Assembly: GCA_946186505.1 (NCBI GenBank)
Contig: CAMHNI010000035.1
Location: 1-38,286 of the forward strand
Length of the DNA stretch: 38,286 nucleotides
Direction of reading: 5' to 3'
DNA from: an uncultured Prevotellaceae bacterium
GTDB lineage: Bacteria > Bacteroidota > Bacteroidia > Bacteroidales > Bacteroidaceae
The position numbers were made by a program, and so were the translations under genes. Shown here one piece after another: positions 1 to 8,516 of the stretch. The notes beneath the pieces were generated by a model. The model was not told the DNA's origin and did not search any database. It was given only the letters and a program-made list of their open reading frames with translations. Numbering within the stretch: the stretch's first letter is position 1; each line of letters opens with the position of its first letter.

Positions 1-81
1 AGATTCCGCAAAGTCAATAATGGCATCAACACAGAACTTTATCATCTCATCAACGACATAGAGGTACTTCCCCATGCCTGA
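1..81 (+). pseudogene. Coding-looking fragment in frame 1, possibly the frameshifted upstream part of the next gene
   Basis: Frame 1 is open from the window edge to a TGA at 79-81 and its residues (a basic start, then ELYHLINDIEVLPHA) look coding. It overlaps the start codon at 74 of the next frame. The following protein begins in the middle of a TPR-like region, shorter than relatives that carry a signal peptide and several TPRs first. One explanation is a single frameshift in one gene. The other is the tail of a separate upstream gene overlapping the next start. The window edge prevents a decision. Confidence 0.35.
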
Positions 82-1135
82 GAACATCGGTTCCTGCCAG
101 TCGCTCACCGATGTTATCAACAGCGTAGGCGGCATGGAAGCCTTTCTCAATGGCCCAATGGGGGTGGCACCCATTCTTAGCAGCAAGGATGCTGCCATGC
201 CCGATTCGATGAAACTGTGGATGCATCGCTACGAGCAGTACACCCACGAGGATTTGGAACACGTTGGCTCGTATGCCGCCATCGAATACTGGAAGCTGCG
301 TGGCGACTATCATTTACGCATGGGTGATTTAGACTCTGCACACTATTATTACAGCAAGCTCGACCATCCGTGGAACTATGTTCACCTGCAGGGTTACGAA
401 AGGTTGATGAACCTCTACAACAAATTTCCCGACCGCGACCCTGGCTACGAGTTGCGCGCTAAGTTTGACTCAAAATACGTTGAAGGCTATATGGACGTAA
501 AGAAAGACCGTTTCTTGGAGAATGAGGACGAATACCGCCAACGCAACGTGCTCATCAACCACGAACTGGAGTTGGAACACGAGCGTACCTTGTTCATTTG
601 TGGATTGTTGCTACTATTGGGACTCATCTGTTTTGCGGCTTACTACCTCTATAAACTACGGCGCGAACACCGCGAGACGCTGGAACAAAACCGCGAGTAT
701 GCCGAACTTATCAAGTCGCTGCAAATTCGTGACAGTTCATCACTACTTGATACCGACATCGCCCGCCGCTTCCACGACCTTTCATCGCAGGACGCCCACC
801 CAACAGCTGAGGAGTGGCAAGCCCTCCGCAATGAAATTGACCGTCAGCATCCCAAGCTCTTCGCTACCCTTCAGCAACAATATGCCGAACACCAGCCCGA
901 CCAGACCGTGACTGAGCAGGAACGCCACGTCGTCGGCCTCCTCGCCATCCGTTGCAGCCCCCTCCAGATGTCCGTCCTCCTCGTCTGCACCAAGAGCAAC
1001 GTCAGCAACCTCCGTCGCCGCCTCTATACCAAGCTGACGGGCAAGGACGGTAGCGGCACCGACCTTGACAGATATATTACGGAACTGTGTAAGCCTATTT
1101 TTGCATCTGGTAAACGAACTCGTCGAAGTCGGTAA
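74..1135 (+). CDS. TPR / transmembrane / HTH regulator-like protein
   Basis: 353 residues. A TPR-like repeat is visible around residues 60-95 (WKLRGDYHLRMGDLDSAHYY). One membrane segment follows at about 174-195, then a charged coiled-coil stretch, and a C-terminal helix-turn-helix at about 280-335 (TEQERHVVGLLAIRCSPLQM then TKSNVSNLRRRLYTKL). This layout is common in Bacteroidetes membrane-anchored regulators that sense through periplasmic TPRs and carry a LuxR-like output helix. The usual N-terminal signal peptide and further TPRs are missing, so the protein may be truncated or frameshifted (see 1-81). Its last 41 bases overlap the end of the convergent radical-SAM gene. Target genes cannot be inferred. 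Confidence 0.7.
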   Translation: MPENIGSCQSLTDVINSVGGMEAFLNGPMGVAPILSSKDAAMPDSMKLWMHRYEQYTHEDLEHVGSYAAIEYWKLRGDYHLRMGDLDSAHYYYSKLDHPWNYVHLQGYERLMNLYNKFPDRDPGYELRAKFDSKYVEGYMDVKKDRFLENEDEYRQRNVLINHELELEHERTLFICGLLLLLGLICFAAYYLYKLRREHRETLEQNREYAELIKSLQIRDSSSLLDTDIARRFHDLSSQDAHPTAEEWQALRNEIDRQHPKLFATLQQQYAEHQPDQTVTEQERHVVGLLAIRCSPLQMSVLLVCTKSNVSNLRRRLYTKLTGKDGSGTDLDRYITELCKPIFASGKRTRRSR

Positions 1136-1706
1136 AACCCATCTGTTCGAGTTGGCGGCGACTGCGCAGGCGGTCGCCGTCACTGTTGTAACCCGGAATC
1201 AGAGGCAGACGGATGGTGACCTTCGACTGCAGGCCCAGGGTGGCCAGATAGCCAAAGTTAGCCATGACCTGCGCGTTGTCGGCCTGGCAGTAGCTGCGGT
1301 AGATGTCGGGCGAGAGGTCCTTCACGTCCACGTAGTAGTGGTCAACGTAGGGCACCACCTGCTGCAGCCTGTTGAGCGGCACGTTGAGCGACGTTTCTAT
1401 GTAGATGTTCCATTCCGTCGGGCATCGTCGGCAGAAGTCGGCAATCACGTCGCTGCGCAGCAACGGCTCGCCGCCGCCGAAACAGATGCCGCCACCCGTG
1501 GCTTGGAAGTAGAGGTCGTCGATTATCACCTGCTGCAGGATCTCCTCTGCCGAAAGCCGCTGCCACACGCCGTCGGGACGCAGGCACTGGCTGTTCAGAC
1601 AATAGCGGCAGCTGAGCGGACAGCCGTGGAAGGCCACCAGCGTGGTGACGCCCGTGCCGTCGGTGGTCAGCCGGTGGCGGCAGATGCCTATGAGCGGTAC
1701 TTTCAT
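1095..1706 (-). CDS. Radical SAM protein, glycyl-radical-enzyme-activase-like
   Basis: 203 residues. The [4Fe-4S] ligands form CxxxCxxC at residues 29-36 (HGCPLSCRYCLN), followed by a GGGEP-type SAM-binding segment (FGGGEPLL). The short length and N-terminus resemble activases of the pyruvate-formate-lyase-activating type, which make a glycyl radical on a partner enzyme, but no partner is in view and the substrate is unknown. I chose the ATG at 1706. It overlaps the TGA of the upstream TonB gene as ATGA, indicating translational coupling, and MKVPLIGICRHRL is a sensible N-terminus. A longer upstream reading would run antisense-style through the TonB gene and is rejected. Confidence 0.8.
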   Translation of the reverse strand: MKVPLIGICRHRLTTDGTGVTTLVAFHGCPLSCRYCLNSQCLRPDGVWQRLSAEEILQQVIIDDLYFQATGGGICFGGGEPLLRSDVIADFCRRCPTEWNIYIETSLNVPLNRLQQVVPYVDHYYVDVKDLSPDIYRSYCQADNAQVMANFGYLATLGLQSKVTIRLPLIPGYNSDGDRLRSRRQLEQMGFTDFDEFVYQMQK

Positions 1707-2545
1707 TTCAGGCGGAAAGTTACGGGGATGGTGTATTTCACGGCCACCGTCACGCCGTTCTGTCGGCCGGGAATCCATTTGGGCATGGCATTGACCACGC
1801 GCAGCGCTTCGGCATCGAGCAGCGGGTCGAGGCTCTTGGCGACCTTTGCCTGGCTGATGCTGCCGTCGCGCTCTACTACGAAGGTCACGATGACGCGGCC
1901 CTGAATGCAACTCTCCTTGCACTCCGGCGGGTACTGTATGCTGCTCGCCAAATACTCCATCAGTTTCCTGTCACCACCCGGGAACATCGGCATCTGCTCG
2001 GCTATGTCGCCAAATACTTTCGTGGTATCGGGCGCCATCATCTGCAACTCGGCCATGATGCGGGGGTCTTGTACCCCACCTAACACCTGTTCATCTTCCT
2101 CCTGCGTCACGAGCGGAGCTTTCGGGGCAGGGGCAGCTTTCTTTGACTGTTGCTCCTTGACAAAACTGGCCGTGTCGGGCTCTTCGGGCACGGCAACCTT
2201 GCCCACCACCATCGAGTCGCAGCCAGCAGCTGGTTCGTGAACCTCCATGTTGCTCTCCGCACCGTTGGATTTCTCGGCGGCGGCTTTCGTGCCAGCGGAA
2301 GTACATGCTGAGAGAAGTCCGGCCGACACGCCAATCACAGATACCGCCCGGCCTAACTGCCGCCGCAGCCCGAGCTGCTGTTCCAGATAGCGCACCTCGG
2401 CCTCGCAGGCGGGACAGGTGCCGAGGCACGGCCCCTCGTAGTGGCACTCGCGCGGTTCATACTTAATGTCGTTGGCCTCGGCTATTTGCCTGCGGATGGC
2501 CTTCAGCGTCTTGCAAGTTGATTTTCCTTTTACCATAGTCTTCAT
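1703..2545 (-). CDS. Energy transducer TonB-like protein with Cys-rich N-terminus
   Basis: 280 residues. The C-terminal TonB domain spans about 190-280 (MFPGGDRKLMEYLASSIQYP, later GRVIVTFVVERDG and a final PVTFRLK). Such domains contact TonB-dependent outer-membrane receptors and pass on proton-motive energy. The N-terminus has a cluster of Cys/His residues (CHYEGPCLGTCPACEAE, about 34-50) seen in a Bacteroidales subgroup. A hydrophobic stretch ending in LLSAC (about 66-81) could be a membrane anchor or a lipobox. A Pro/Ala/Lys-rich linker precedes the TonB domain. A promoter lies just upstream and the gene is coupled to the radical-SAM gene. Confidence 0.85.
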   Translation of the reverse strand: MKTMVKGKSTCKTLKAIRRQIAEANDIKYEPRECHYEGPCLGTCPACEAEVRYLEQQLGLRRQLGRAVSVIGVSAGLLSACTSAGTKAAAEKSNGAESNMEVHEPAAGCDSMVVGKVAVPEEPDTASFVKEQQSKKAAPAPKAPLVTQEEDEQVLGGVQDPRIMAELQMMAPDTTKVFGDIAEQMPMFPGGDRKLMEYLASSIQYPPECKESCIQGRVIVTFVVERDGSISQAKVAKSLDPLLDAEALRVVNAMPKWIPGRQNGVTVAVKYTIPVTFRLK

Positions 2546-2566
2546 TGCTTTTTAGGTTTCTGCCTG

Positions 2567-2574
2567 CAAAGTTA
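2567..2574 (-). promoter_or_regulatory. -7 box (TAACTTTG) for the tonB-like/radical SAM operon
   Basis: Read on the minus strand, TAACTTTG matches the Bacteroidetes -7 consensus TAnnTTTG and lies 22 bases before the start at 2545. No clean TTTG -33 box sits at the expected distance. Confidence 0.6.
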
Positions 2575-2620
2575 CAGAAAAAGTTCGATCCATGCAATCC
2601 CCTGAAAGTCATTGACACAC

Positions 2621-3542
2621 CTAAAGAAGATTATTTGGTTGATTTTCAATGAAATAGTCTTTTCCCGTCACCTTGTTTTGACACACATTGGAATCTAACA
2701 TACGAGCCAGACTGTTCATTTGTGGACTATAAAAAATCTGGAGGAAGCAACTACAGTCCTCGAACTCATGGGTTACGACGGCCTTCAGTTCATCCTCAGA
2801 CAAGAATTCCCTTTCCTTGCAGTTCGGGCTGATGTGGAACTGCGCAAACGGGTTCTTGCTGGGGCAAGCGTCCCAAGGGCCGAGCGACGGGGAATCTTGC
2901 CGTTGTAGTGCGCCCTCAACACAACACCTTTTAGCCACATACACCGCTACCAGATAGTGCCGTTGGCCAATCCTCGGTCTGTACTGAGATAGGCGGCGAA
3001 GTCCTTGATAAACTCAGGTGTCAGCTCCAGCATCGACATATCCGTGCGACGATAGTGCGACTGGATGAATTCTGCCACATCCTTCCGCGAATGCTCCATA
3101 GCCCAAAGCGTACTTGCAGCCCTGTCCTTGCCCACACGCTTTTTCTGATTGGCGATGTCCTTATCGAAAGCACTCAGCAATGTTTCGTACTCACTGCCGA
3201 AACCTTGATAAGAGTTGCGCACCATCTCAGCCGTCACGAAAGCCTCGCGGTCTGACAGATGCTGATAGTGCTTAATAATTTGGGCCTTGATGTTATCCAG
3301 TTCGCGGTTAATCTGCAATGCCTCCTTAGTGCGCCCTTTGGCACAATTGCCTTTCACGTCCCACATGTCAAGCGGAATCGTTTTCTTACAACTGAACTGC
3401 GATTGCGTTCCGTTAATCGTCACTCGGCTTTGCCGCTTGCCTTAAGCAAGAACCCTGCCCATGATAACCCTGCATTATAGCCGCCCCTTACCAAGGGGCT
3501 CTAAATGTTCACATAGAACAGAATGTTAAAAGTACTTCTCAT
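2621..3542 (-). pseudogene. Decayed tyrosine-recombinase integrase (N-terminal and core-binding parts only)
   Basis: Read on the minus strand from 3542, the start (MRSTFNILFYVN) and then NGTQSQFSCKKTIPLDMWDV, MSMLELTPEFIKDFAAYLST and NPFAQFHISPN are typical of Bacteroidetes phage-type integrases (about 400 residues when intact). The reading is broken by TAG stops after NI (near 3501) and after GTIW (2947-2949), by extra sequence around 3424-3500, and by a frame-changing insertion near 2850-2890. Recognisable homology ends at 2756. The remaining 45 residues to 2621 do not look like integrase, and the catalytic R-H-R-Y domain is absent. It cannot act as a recombinase. It marks an old element insertion. 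Confidence 0.85.
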
Positions 3543-3871
3543 GTTTCTTACTCCTTTTTTAATTTTGGCTGCAAAACTACTATTTCTTTTGGCATCCATC
3601 GCTATGCAAAATGTAGCAGTTTGCGGAATAAGAAACGGGTGGTGAACAGGCGGTTGTAGGTGTCCCATTCTGCCCCAATTTGCTTAGTCGATAAACCTGT
3701 ATTAGTACCCTGTTTTCGGGTTACGAATTAGAAACCTAACTCCTTCACCAATCTTCCCAAGTTTGCTATTAGACCCAAATTGGACTTCCTCGTTTTTCCC
3801 CGTCTTGCCTATATTTCAGGCTGAATTGCGTTAATCTTCCAAAATCGCTTCGCTTTTACAACCTTTTTTCG
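3543..3871. other. Intergenic stretch without a recognisable gene
   Basis: AT-rich, with many short stops in all frames. It holds the upstream region of the decayed integrase and the promoter region of the next operon. A TTTTCGGG/CCCGAAAA-type hairpin was not convincing, and no RNA gene was recognised. Confidence 0.5.
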
Positions 3872-3879
3872 TAACTTTG
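3872..3879 (+). promoter_or_regulatory. -7 box (TAACTTTG) for the oxidoreductase operon
   Basis: TAACTTTG matches the Bacteroidetes -7 consensus and lies 31 bases before the start at 3910. No strong TTTG -33 box was found 19-20 bases upstream. Confidence 0.65.
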
Positions 3880-3909
3880 CACCGTCCAAGCAGAAGACAA
3901 GTATGTTAT

Positions 3910-4893
3910 ATGAAGATACTGAAGTGGGGATTCATAGGTTGTGGTGAGGTCACCGAGAAGAAAAGCGGTCCGGCTTTCAGCGAAGTTGAAGGCTCGGGTG
4001 TCGTGGCGGTGATGAGCCGTCAAGAGCAACGTGCACGGCTCTATGCCATTACCCATGGTATTCCGAAATGGTACACAGATGCCCAACAGCTGATAGACGA
4101 TCCCGACGTGAATGCCATCTACGTGGCTACGCCGCCGTCGAGCCATGCCACATTTGCCATCATGGCCATGAAAGCCGGCAAGCCTGTCTATGTGGAAAAA
4201 CCGCTTGCAGCTTCCTATGAGGACTGTGCGCGTGTCAACAGCATCTCGGAACGGACGGGTGTTCCCTGCTTTGTGGCCTACTACCGCCGCTACCTGCCGT
4301 ATTTCCTGCGTGTCAAGCAGATTGTTGACGAGGGTGTTATCGGTCATGTGCTGAATGTGCAGGTGCGCTTTGCCGTGCCACCGCGAGAACTGGACTACAA
4401 CCACCCGGAGAACCTGCCATGGCGCTTGCAGCCAGACATTTCGGGTGGCGGGTACTTCTATGATTTGGCTCCCCACCAGCTGGACCTGCTTCAGACAATG
4501 TTTGGCGTGATACTCGATGCTGAAGGCTTCAGCACGAACCGTGCCCATCTGTATCAGGCAGAGGATACTGTGTCGGCATGTTTTCGCTTTGAGAACGGTC
4601 TTTCGGGTAGTGGCATGTGGTGCTTCGTGGCCCATGAGTCAGCCCGTGAGGATCGTATCGAGATTATCGGAGACCGAGGGAAGTTGCTGTTCTCGGTATT
4701 TGACTATGCACCCATACAGCTCTATACCAGTGAGGGTACGCAGCAGATTGTAGTGCCTAATCCTCCGTACGTGCAATTTCCGTTGATTAAGAACGTGATA
4801 GAGCATTTGCAGGGGCTTTCGGTGTGTTCATGTACCAGCGTTTCGGCCACGCCCGTGAACTGGGCCATGGACCGGATATTGGGGAAAATCTGA
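3910..4893 (+). CDS. Gfo/Idh/MocA family NAD(P)-dependent oxidoreductase
   Basis: 327 residues, normal for the family. The N-terminal Rossmann fold starts with WGFIGCGEVTEKK (nucleotide-binding GxGxxx-like loop). EKP in VYVEKPLAAS carries the conserved catalytic-region Lys, and the C-terminal half has the GGGYFYDLAPHQLDLL segment with the conserved DxxxHxxD-like residues. Members oxidise or reduce sugars and inositols; the substrate here is unknown. I chose the ATG at 3910 because MKILKWGFIGCG is a canonical N-terminus; an upstream in-frame start would overlap the -7 box. It heads a plus-strand run with the next three genes (6, 3 and 16 bases apart). Confidence 0.9.
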   Translation: MKILKWGFIGCGEVTEKKSGPAFSEVEGSGVVAVMSRQEQRARLYAITHGIPKWYTDAQQLIDDPDVNAIYVATPPSSHATFAIMAMKAGKPVYVEKPLAASYEDCARVNSISERTGVPCFVAYYRRYLPYFLRVKQIVDEGVIGHVLNVQVRFAVPPRELDYNHPENLPWRLQPDISGGGYFYDLAPHQLDLLQTMFGVILDAEGFSTNRAHLYQAEDTVSACFRFENGLSGSGMWCFVAHESAREDRIEIIGDRGKLLFSVFDYAPIQLYTSEGTQQIVVPNPPYVQFPLIKNVIEHLQGLSVCSCTSVSATPVNWAMDRILGKI

Positions 4894-4899
4894 TTGCCG

Positions 4900-6009
4900 A
4901 TGACGAGATACTTGCTACTGATACTCATGATGCTGTTGCTTGACATTCATCTGTCAAGGGCTGACGACCTGGATGTCAGCGGTGACTCGGTTGTCTCCGA
5001 TGGCAAGAAGCTGCAGAAGGTGCAGCAGACCATTAAGCACACAATCCGAGGCTTCGACCGTCTGGAGAATGAGTACATAGAACCCCAGCATTATGAGTTC
5101 TCGATGATGATGGCGGCCACTCGCAACTACGAGGAATTTATCCTCAGCAGCAACGGGCAGAGTATCATGTTCTCGCCTGACCAGCGTATCAAGGTGGGAC
5201 CATATTTCGGATGGCGCTGGTTCTTCTTAGGGTGGACATTTGACTTGAAGAACATTAGCCTGTTTGGTCACAGTGTCAAGCGTGAGTTGGACTTCTCGAT
5301 TTATTCCTCTCAGGTGGGTGTTGACCTCTTCTACCGACGCACCGGTATTGACTATAAGTTGCGTCAGGTGCGTATGGGCTATGGCATAGACGGCACTAAG
5401 TTTGAGGATGTGTCTTTCGACGGCATCAATGTCGGTATCACGGGTGTCAACGCCTATTACATCTTCAACCACGGACGTTTTTCCTATCCTGCGGCGTTCA
5501 GCCAGAGCACCTGTCAGAAAATCAGCTGCGGGTCATGGATGGCTGGTGCCGGATTTACCAAGAACACGTTAGACCTTGACTTCGACAAACTGGAGAAGCT
5601 CCTGAAGAACAAAATGCAGTTGGAACAAGAGGTAAAGCTCGACAGCGGCATGATGTTCGACCGCATCCGATATAACGACTTCAGCCTCTCTGTGGGTTAT
5701 GCCTATAACTGGGTGTTTGCCAAGAACTGGCTGTTCTGTGCCAGCGGACAGGCTGCAGTGGCCTATAAGACAAGCTATGGTGAGACTGCGGACGAGAACG
5801 ATGGCTTCAGCTTCGGGAAAGTCAACCTTGATGGCATCGGACGCTTTGCCCTTGTCTATAATAATACCCGGTGGTACACAGGACTGAGCGCCGTGTTGCG
5901 TACCAACAACTATCATACGGACCGATTTACGGCCAATAATCTTTTCGGTAGTTTCACTGCTTACATAGGCTATAATTTCGGACTGAAGAAAAAGTATAGG
6001 AGGAGTTAG
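4900..6009 (+). CDS. DUF4421 family outer-membrane protein
   Basis: 369 residues with a signal peptide (MTRYLLLILMMLLLDIHLSRA). Alternating aromatic/glycine beta-strand segments continue to the C-terminus (FGSFTAYIGYNFGLKKKY), as in outer-membrane barrels. The sequence matches what I know of DUF4421, a Bacteroidetes family of unknown function. It starts 6 bases after the oxidoreductase stop and precedes the DUF1460 gene by 3 bases, so the three are probably co-expressed. An in-frame TTG at 4894 is a weaker start. A role in envelope maintenance is only inferred from the company of the DUF1460 cell-wall-type protein. Confidence 0.75.
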   Translation: MTRYLLLILMMLLLDIHLSRADDLDVSGDSVVSDGKKLQKVQQTIKHTIRGFDRLENEYIEPQHYEFSMMMAATRNYEEFILSSNGQSIMFSPDQRIKVGPYFGWRWFFLGWTFDLKNISLFGHSVKRELDFSIYSSQVGVDLFYRRTGIDYKLRQVRMGYGIDGTKFEDVSFDGINVGITGVNAYYIFNHGRFSYPAAFSQSTCQKISCGSWMAGAGFTKNTLDLDFDKLEKLLKNKMQLEQEVKLDSGMMFDRIRYNDFSLSVGYAYNWVFAKNWLFCASGQAAVAYKTSYGETADENDGFSFGKVNLDGIGRFALVYNNTRWYTGLSAVLRTNNYHTDRFTANNLFGSFTAYIGYNFGLKKKYRRS

Positions 6010-6012
6010 AGC

Positions 6013-6852
6013 ATGAAAAGAGTGATTTTCCTGATAACAGCCGTGCTGGCCGTCATGTCTGCCAAGGCCGTGGATCATGACAGCATCTTCGTTGCTGAGA
6101 CTCTGGCAGAAGCGAGCCATCTGCCCCGTACCATCTGCTTCCCGTTGCATTTTGCCCGGAAGTTCTTAGGGCGTCCCTATGTGGCCCATACGCTGGAGTG
6201 TAACGATGAAGAGCAACTGGTGGTGAATACCCGGCAGCTGGACTGCACGACCCTTGTCGAGAATGTCACTGCCTTGACACTTTGTGCCTACCGCAATCTA
6301 TATACGTGGCGGGACTACCTGAACGTCCTTGTCGAGATGCGTTACCGTGGGGGAAAGCTTGACGGCTACACCAGCAGGCTGCATTACTTTACAGACTGGA
6401 TTGATGACAACTCACGGAAGGAACTTGTGAAGGAGATACAGCAGCCGGTGCCACCGTTTACTGCTCTGCAGACAGTCAATGTCAACTATATGAGCCGTCA
6501 CCCAGAATACTACAAGGCATTGAAGATGCACCCGGAAATGGTGCCGGTCATTGCGGCCCAGGAGGATTCGCTTTCGGGCCGGCAGTACCGCTTCATTCCC
6601 AAGGGCGAGGTTTCCGATACGAAAGCTTTGCGCAGTGCTGTTCGCGACGGTGACATCATTGCCATCACCTGTTCCAAGGCGGGGCTTGACATTGCGCATT
6701 TAGGATTCGCCGTCTGGCGGAAGGACGGGCTCCACCTGCTCAACGCCTCCCAGTTGCACAAGAAGGTGGTGGAGGAGCCGATGACTCTCGGCCAGTATCT
6801 CTCAAAGCATCCCTCCCATACGGGCATCCGCGTTGTAAGAATTGAAAAATGA
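6013..6852 (+). CDS. DUF1460 family secreted amidase-like (NlpC/P60-fold) protein
   Basis: 279 residues with a signal peptide ending near residue 19 (MSAKA). The likely catalytic Cys is C78 in LDCTTLVE, and the likely His is H229 in DIAHLGF, the spacing expected for a papain-like NlpC/P60 relative. DUF1460 proteins are periplasmic and thought to act on N-acetylmuramoyl-L-alanine or related cell-wall bonds; the exact bond here is not visible. The product is probably exported together with the DUF4421 protein encoded three bases upstream. Confidence 0.8.
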   Translation: MKRVIFLITAVLAVMSAKAVDHDSIFVAETLAEASHLPRTICFPLHFARKFLGRPYVAHTLECNDEEQLVVNTRQLDCTTLVENVTALTLCAYRNLYTWRDYLNVLVEMRYRGGKLDGYTSRLHYFTDWIDDNSRKELVKEIQQPVPPFTALQTVNVNYMSRHPEYYKALKMHPEMVPVIAAQEDSLSGRQYRFIPKGEVSDTKALRSAVRDGDIIAITCSKAGLDIAHLGFAVWRKDGLHLLNASQLHKKVVEEPMTLGQYLSKHPSHTGIRVVRIEK

Positions 6853-6868
6853 ACACTTTAGAAACTGA

Positions 6869-7258
6869 ATGAATATGGAATTACCTGATTTTATGAACTA
6901 TTCCAACAAGTTCTCGCAGAGCGAGTTTGTTGAAAAGATTTCCCGTATTGCCAAGCGTGCCGGAGCCAAACTGGTCTATGCTGCACTCATCTTGTTCTAT
7001 ACTTTGCAAAGTGATAAGATCAGTACCAAGGACAAAGCTATTATCATCGGTGCGTTGGGCTATCTCATCAGTCCGCTCGACGTCGTTCCTGATGCCATTC
7101 CCATTGTGGGATTAGGAGATGATCTGGCTGTGCTGCTCTATGTCCTGAAAAAAGTGTGGACTGACATTGACCCCGATATCAAAAGCCGTGCCCGTGAGAA
7201 GCTGGGCAAATGGTTCGACGAAGACGAGATCAGCGAGATAGACTCGCTCTTCGACTAA
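6869..7258 (+). CDS. YkvA-like DUF1232 small membrane protein
   Basis: 129 residues. The DUF1232 core is clear: KDKAIIIGALGYLISPLDVVPD followed by AIPIVGLGDDLAVLLYVLKKV, two hydrophobic helices with the conserved SPxDxxPD turn. The function is unknown; family members are small membrane proteins, often next to envelope genes. It is the last gene of the plus-strand run. Its stop overlaps the stop of the convergent hydrolase gene by four bases. Confidence 0.85.
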   Translation: MNMELPDFMNYSNKFSQSEFVEKISRIAKRAGAKLVYAALILFYTLQSDKISTKDKAIIIGALGYLISPLDVVPDAIPIVGLGDDLAVLLYVLKKVWTDIDPDIKSRAREKLGKWFDEDEISEIDSLFD

Positions 7259-7896
7259 CGCATATAGGGATTGTATCTTATTTCGTCGCCGATGGTGGTC
7301 GGCTCGCCGTGTCCGGAATAGACCAGTGTGTCGGCGGGAAGCTTGCCGAGCACTTGTTTCAGGCTGTGCTGCATCTGTTCCCAGCTGCCACCCTCGAAAT
7401 CAGTACGTCCGATGCTCATACGGAACAGTGTGTCGCCGGTGAAGGCCGTGTGTTCTTCCTTGCAGTAGAATGTCACCGAACCGCGTGAGTGTCCAGGAGT
7501 GGGAATGATAATCAGTCGGTGAGTGCCGAACGTGATGACATCGTCGTTTGTCAACAGGCGTCCGATGGGTGGAACTTCGCGTTCATAGTCCATTCCAAAC
7601 ATGTTTTTGGCCTGTGTCCTGAGATCCATCAGTGCCTCATCTTCAGCAGCCACTTCGGGTTTCAATCCGTATTCACGCCAGATGGTGTCGTTGCCGAAAT
7701 TGTGGTCAAAATGGCCGTGGGTAGCTATCAGGTGTACAGGCTTCAGCTGCTGCTCTTTCAGGTACTTCACAATGGCGTTGCGCTCGTCGTCGAAATAAGC
7801 GCCACAGTCGATGATGACAGCCTCAGATGTCTCATCACTGACAATATAGGTGTTTTCCTGCAGCATACTGCAGACGAATCTCTTGACTTGTATCAT
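7255..7896 (-). CDS. MBL-fold metallo-hydrolase (glyoxalase II-like)
   Basis: 213 residues. The zinc-binding motif THGHFDHN (about residues 59-66) and the later GHSRGS, FTGDTLF and SGHGEPT segments supply the two-metal site of the metallo-beta-lactamase fold. Proteins of this size are hydroxyacylglutathione-hydrolase-like hydrolases of unproven substrate. The gene's ATG overlaps the rsmG stop (ATGA), so it is the coupled last gene of the long minus-strand run. Confidence 0.88.
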   Translation of the reverse strand: MIQVKRFVCSMLQENTYIVSDETSEAVIIDCGAYFDDERNAIVKYLKEQQLKPVHLIATHGHFDHNFGNDTIWREYGLKPEVAAEDEALMDLRTQAKNMFGMDYEREVPPIGRLLTNDDVITFGTHRLIIIPTPGHSRGSVTFYCKEEHTAFTGDTLFRMSIGRTDFEGGSWEQMQHSLKQVLGKLPADTLVYSGHGEPTTIGDEIRYNPYMR

Positions 7897-8516
7897 AAAG
7901 GCAGGTAAATCACGTTTTTCTCATTGAACCACGGTTCGTCGAACCATGTACTGATGGGACTGACTTCAACAACCTTGCGGAACGGTTGGATTTCAGCCTG
8001 CAGGTCGCCGCCTTTCAGGCAGATGATGCCGTTGCCCAGCGCATTCTTGCATTGGGATCTCTGTATGTTCTTGTTCACAATTTTCACCAGGTCGGGTAGG
8101 GGCATCACGGCACGGCTCACCACAAAGTCGAATTTTCCTTTTTCGTCCTCGCCCCTCAGATGCTCCGGTCGGCAGTTCTTCAATCCGATGGTGTCAGCTA
8201 CCTCTTGGGCTACCCTGATCTTCTTGCCAGTACCGTCAATCAGTTTGAACCGGCACTCGGGAAAGAGGATGGCCAGCGGGATGCCCGGAAAGCCACCGCC
8301 GGTTCCAAAGTCAAGGATTTCGGTGCCAGGACGGAAATTAATGACCTTTGCAATGGCCAGCGAGTGCAACACGTGGTGTTCGTAGAGGTTGTCAATGTCC
8401 TTGCGCGATATGACATTGATTTTCGCGTTCCAGTCCCTGTATAGTCCGTCAAGCATTGCAAACTGCCGTAGTTGTTCGCTGGTCAGTTCCTTGAAGTACT
8501 TCGTGATTATTTCCAT
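7893..8516 (-). CDS. rsmG: 16S rRNA (guanine(527)-N(7))-methyltransferase RsmG
   Basis: 207 residues, the usual length. The SAM-binding loop ILDFGTGGGFPGIPLAI is diagnostic, preceded by the family's N-terminal NVISRKDIDNLYEHHVLHSL. The enzyme methylates G527 in the 530 loop of 16S rRNA; loss is known to give low-level streptomycin resistance in other bacteria. It overlaps the DUF3298 lipoprotein gene by 10 bases upstream and the MBL gene by 4 downstream. Confidence 0.95.
   Translation of the reverse strand: MEIITKYFKELTSEQLRQFAMLDGLYRDWNAKINVISRKDIDNLYEHHVLHSLAIAKVINFRPGTEILDFGTGGGFPGIPLAILFPECRFKLIDGTGKKIRVAQEVADTIGLKNCRPEHLRGEDEKGKFDFVVSRAVMPLPDLVKIVNKNIQRSQCKNALGNGIICLKGGDLQAEIQPFRKVVEVSPISTWFDEPWFNEKNVIYLPL

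Noticed and set aside
1707..1922. Longer N-terminus for the radical SAM protein starting at 1922
   Set aside because: The extra residues are encoded opposite the TonB frame in another phase and look random. The ATG at 1706 is coupled (ATGA) and gives a canonical start.
3650..3860. Possible small RNA gene upstream of the oxidoreductase operon
   Set aside because: No promoter with a following stable structure or terminator could be traced. It looks like ordinary AT-rich leader and decayed DNA.
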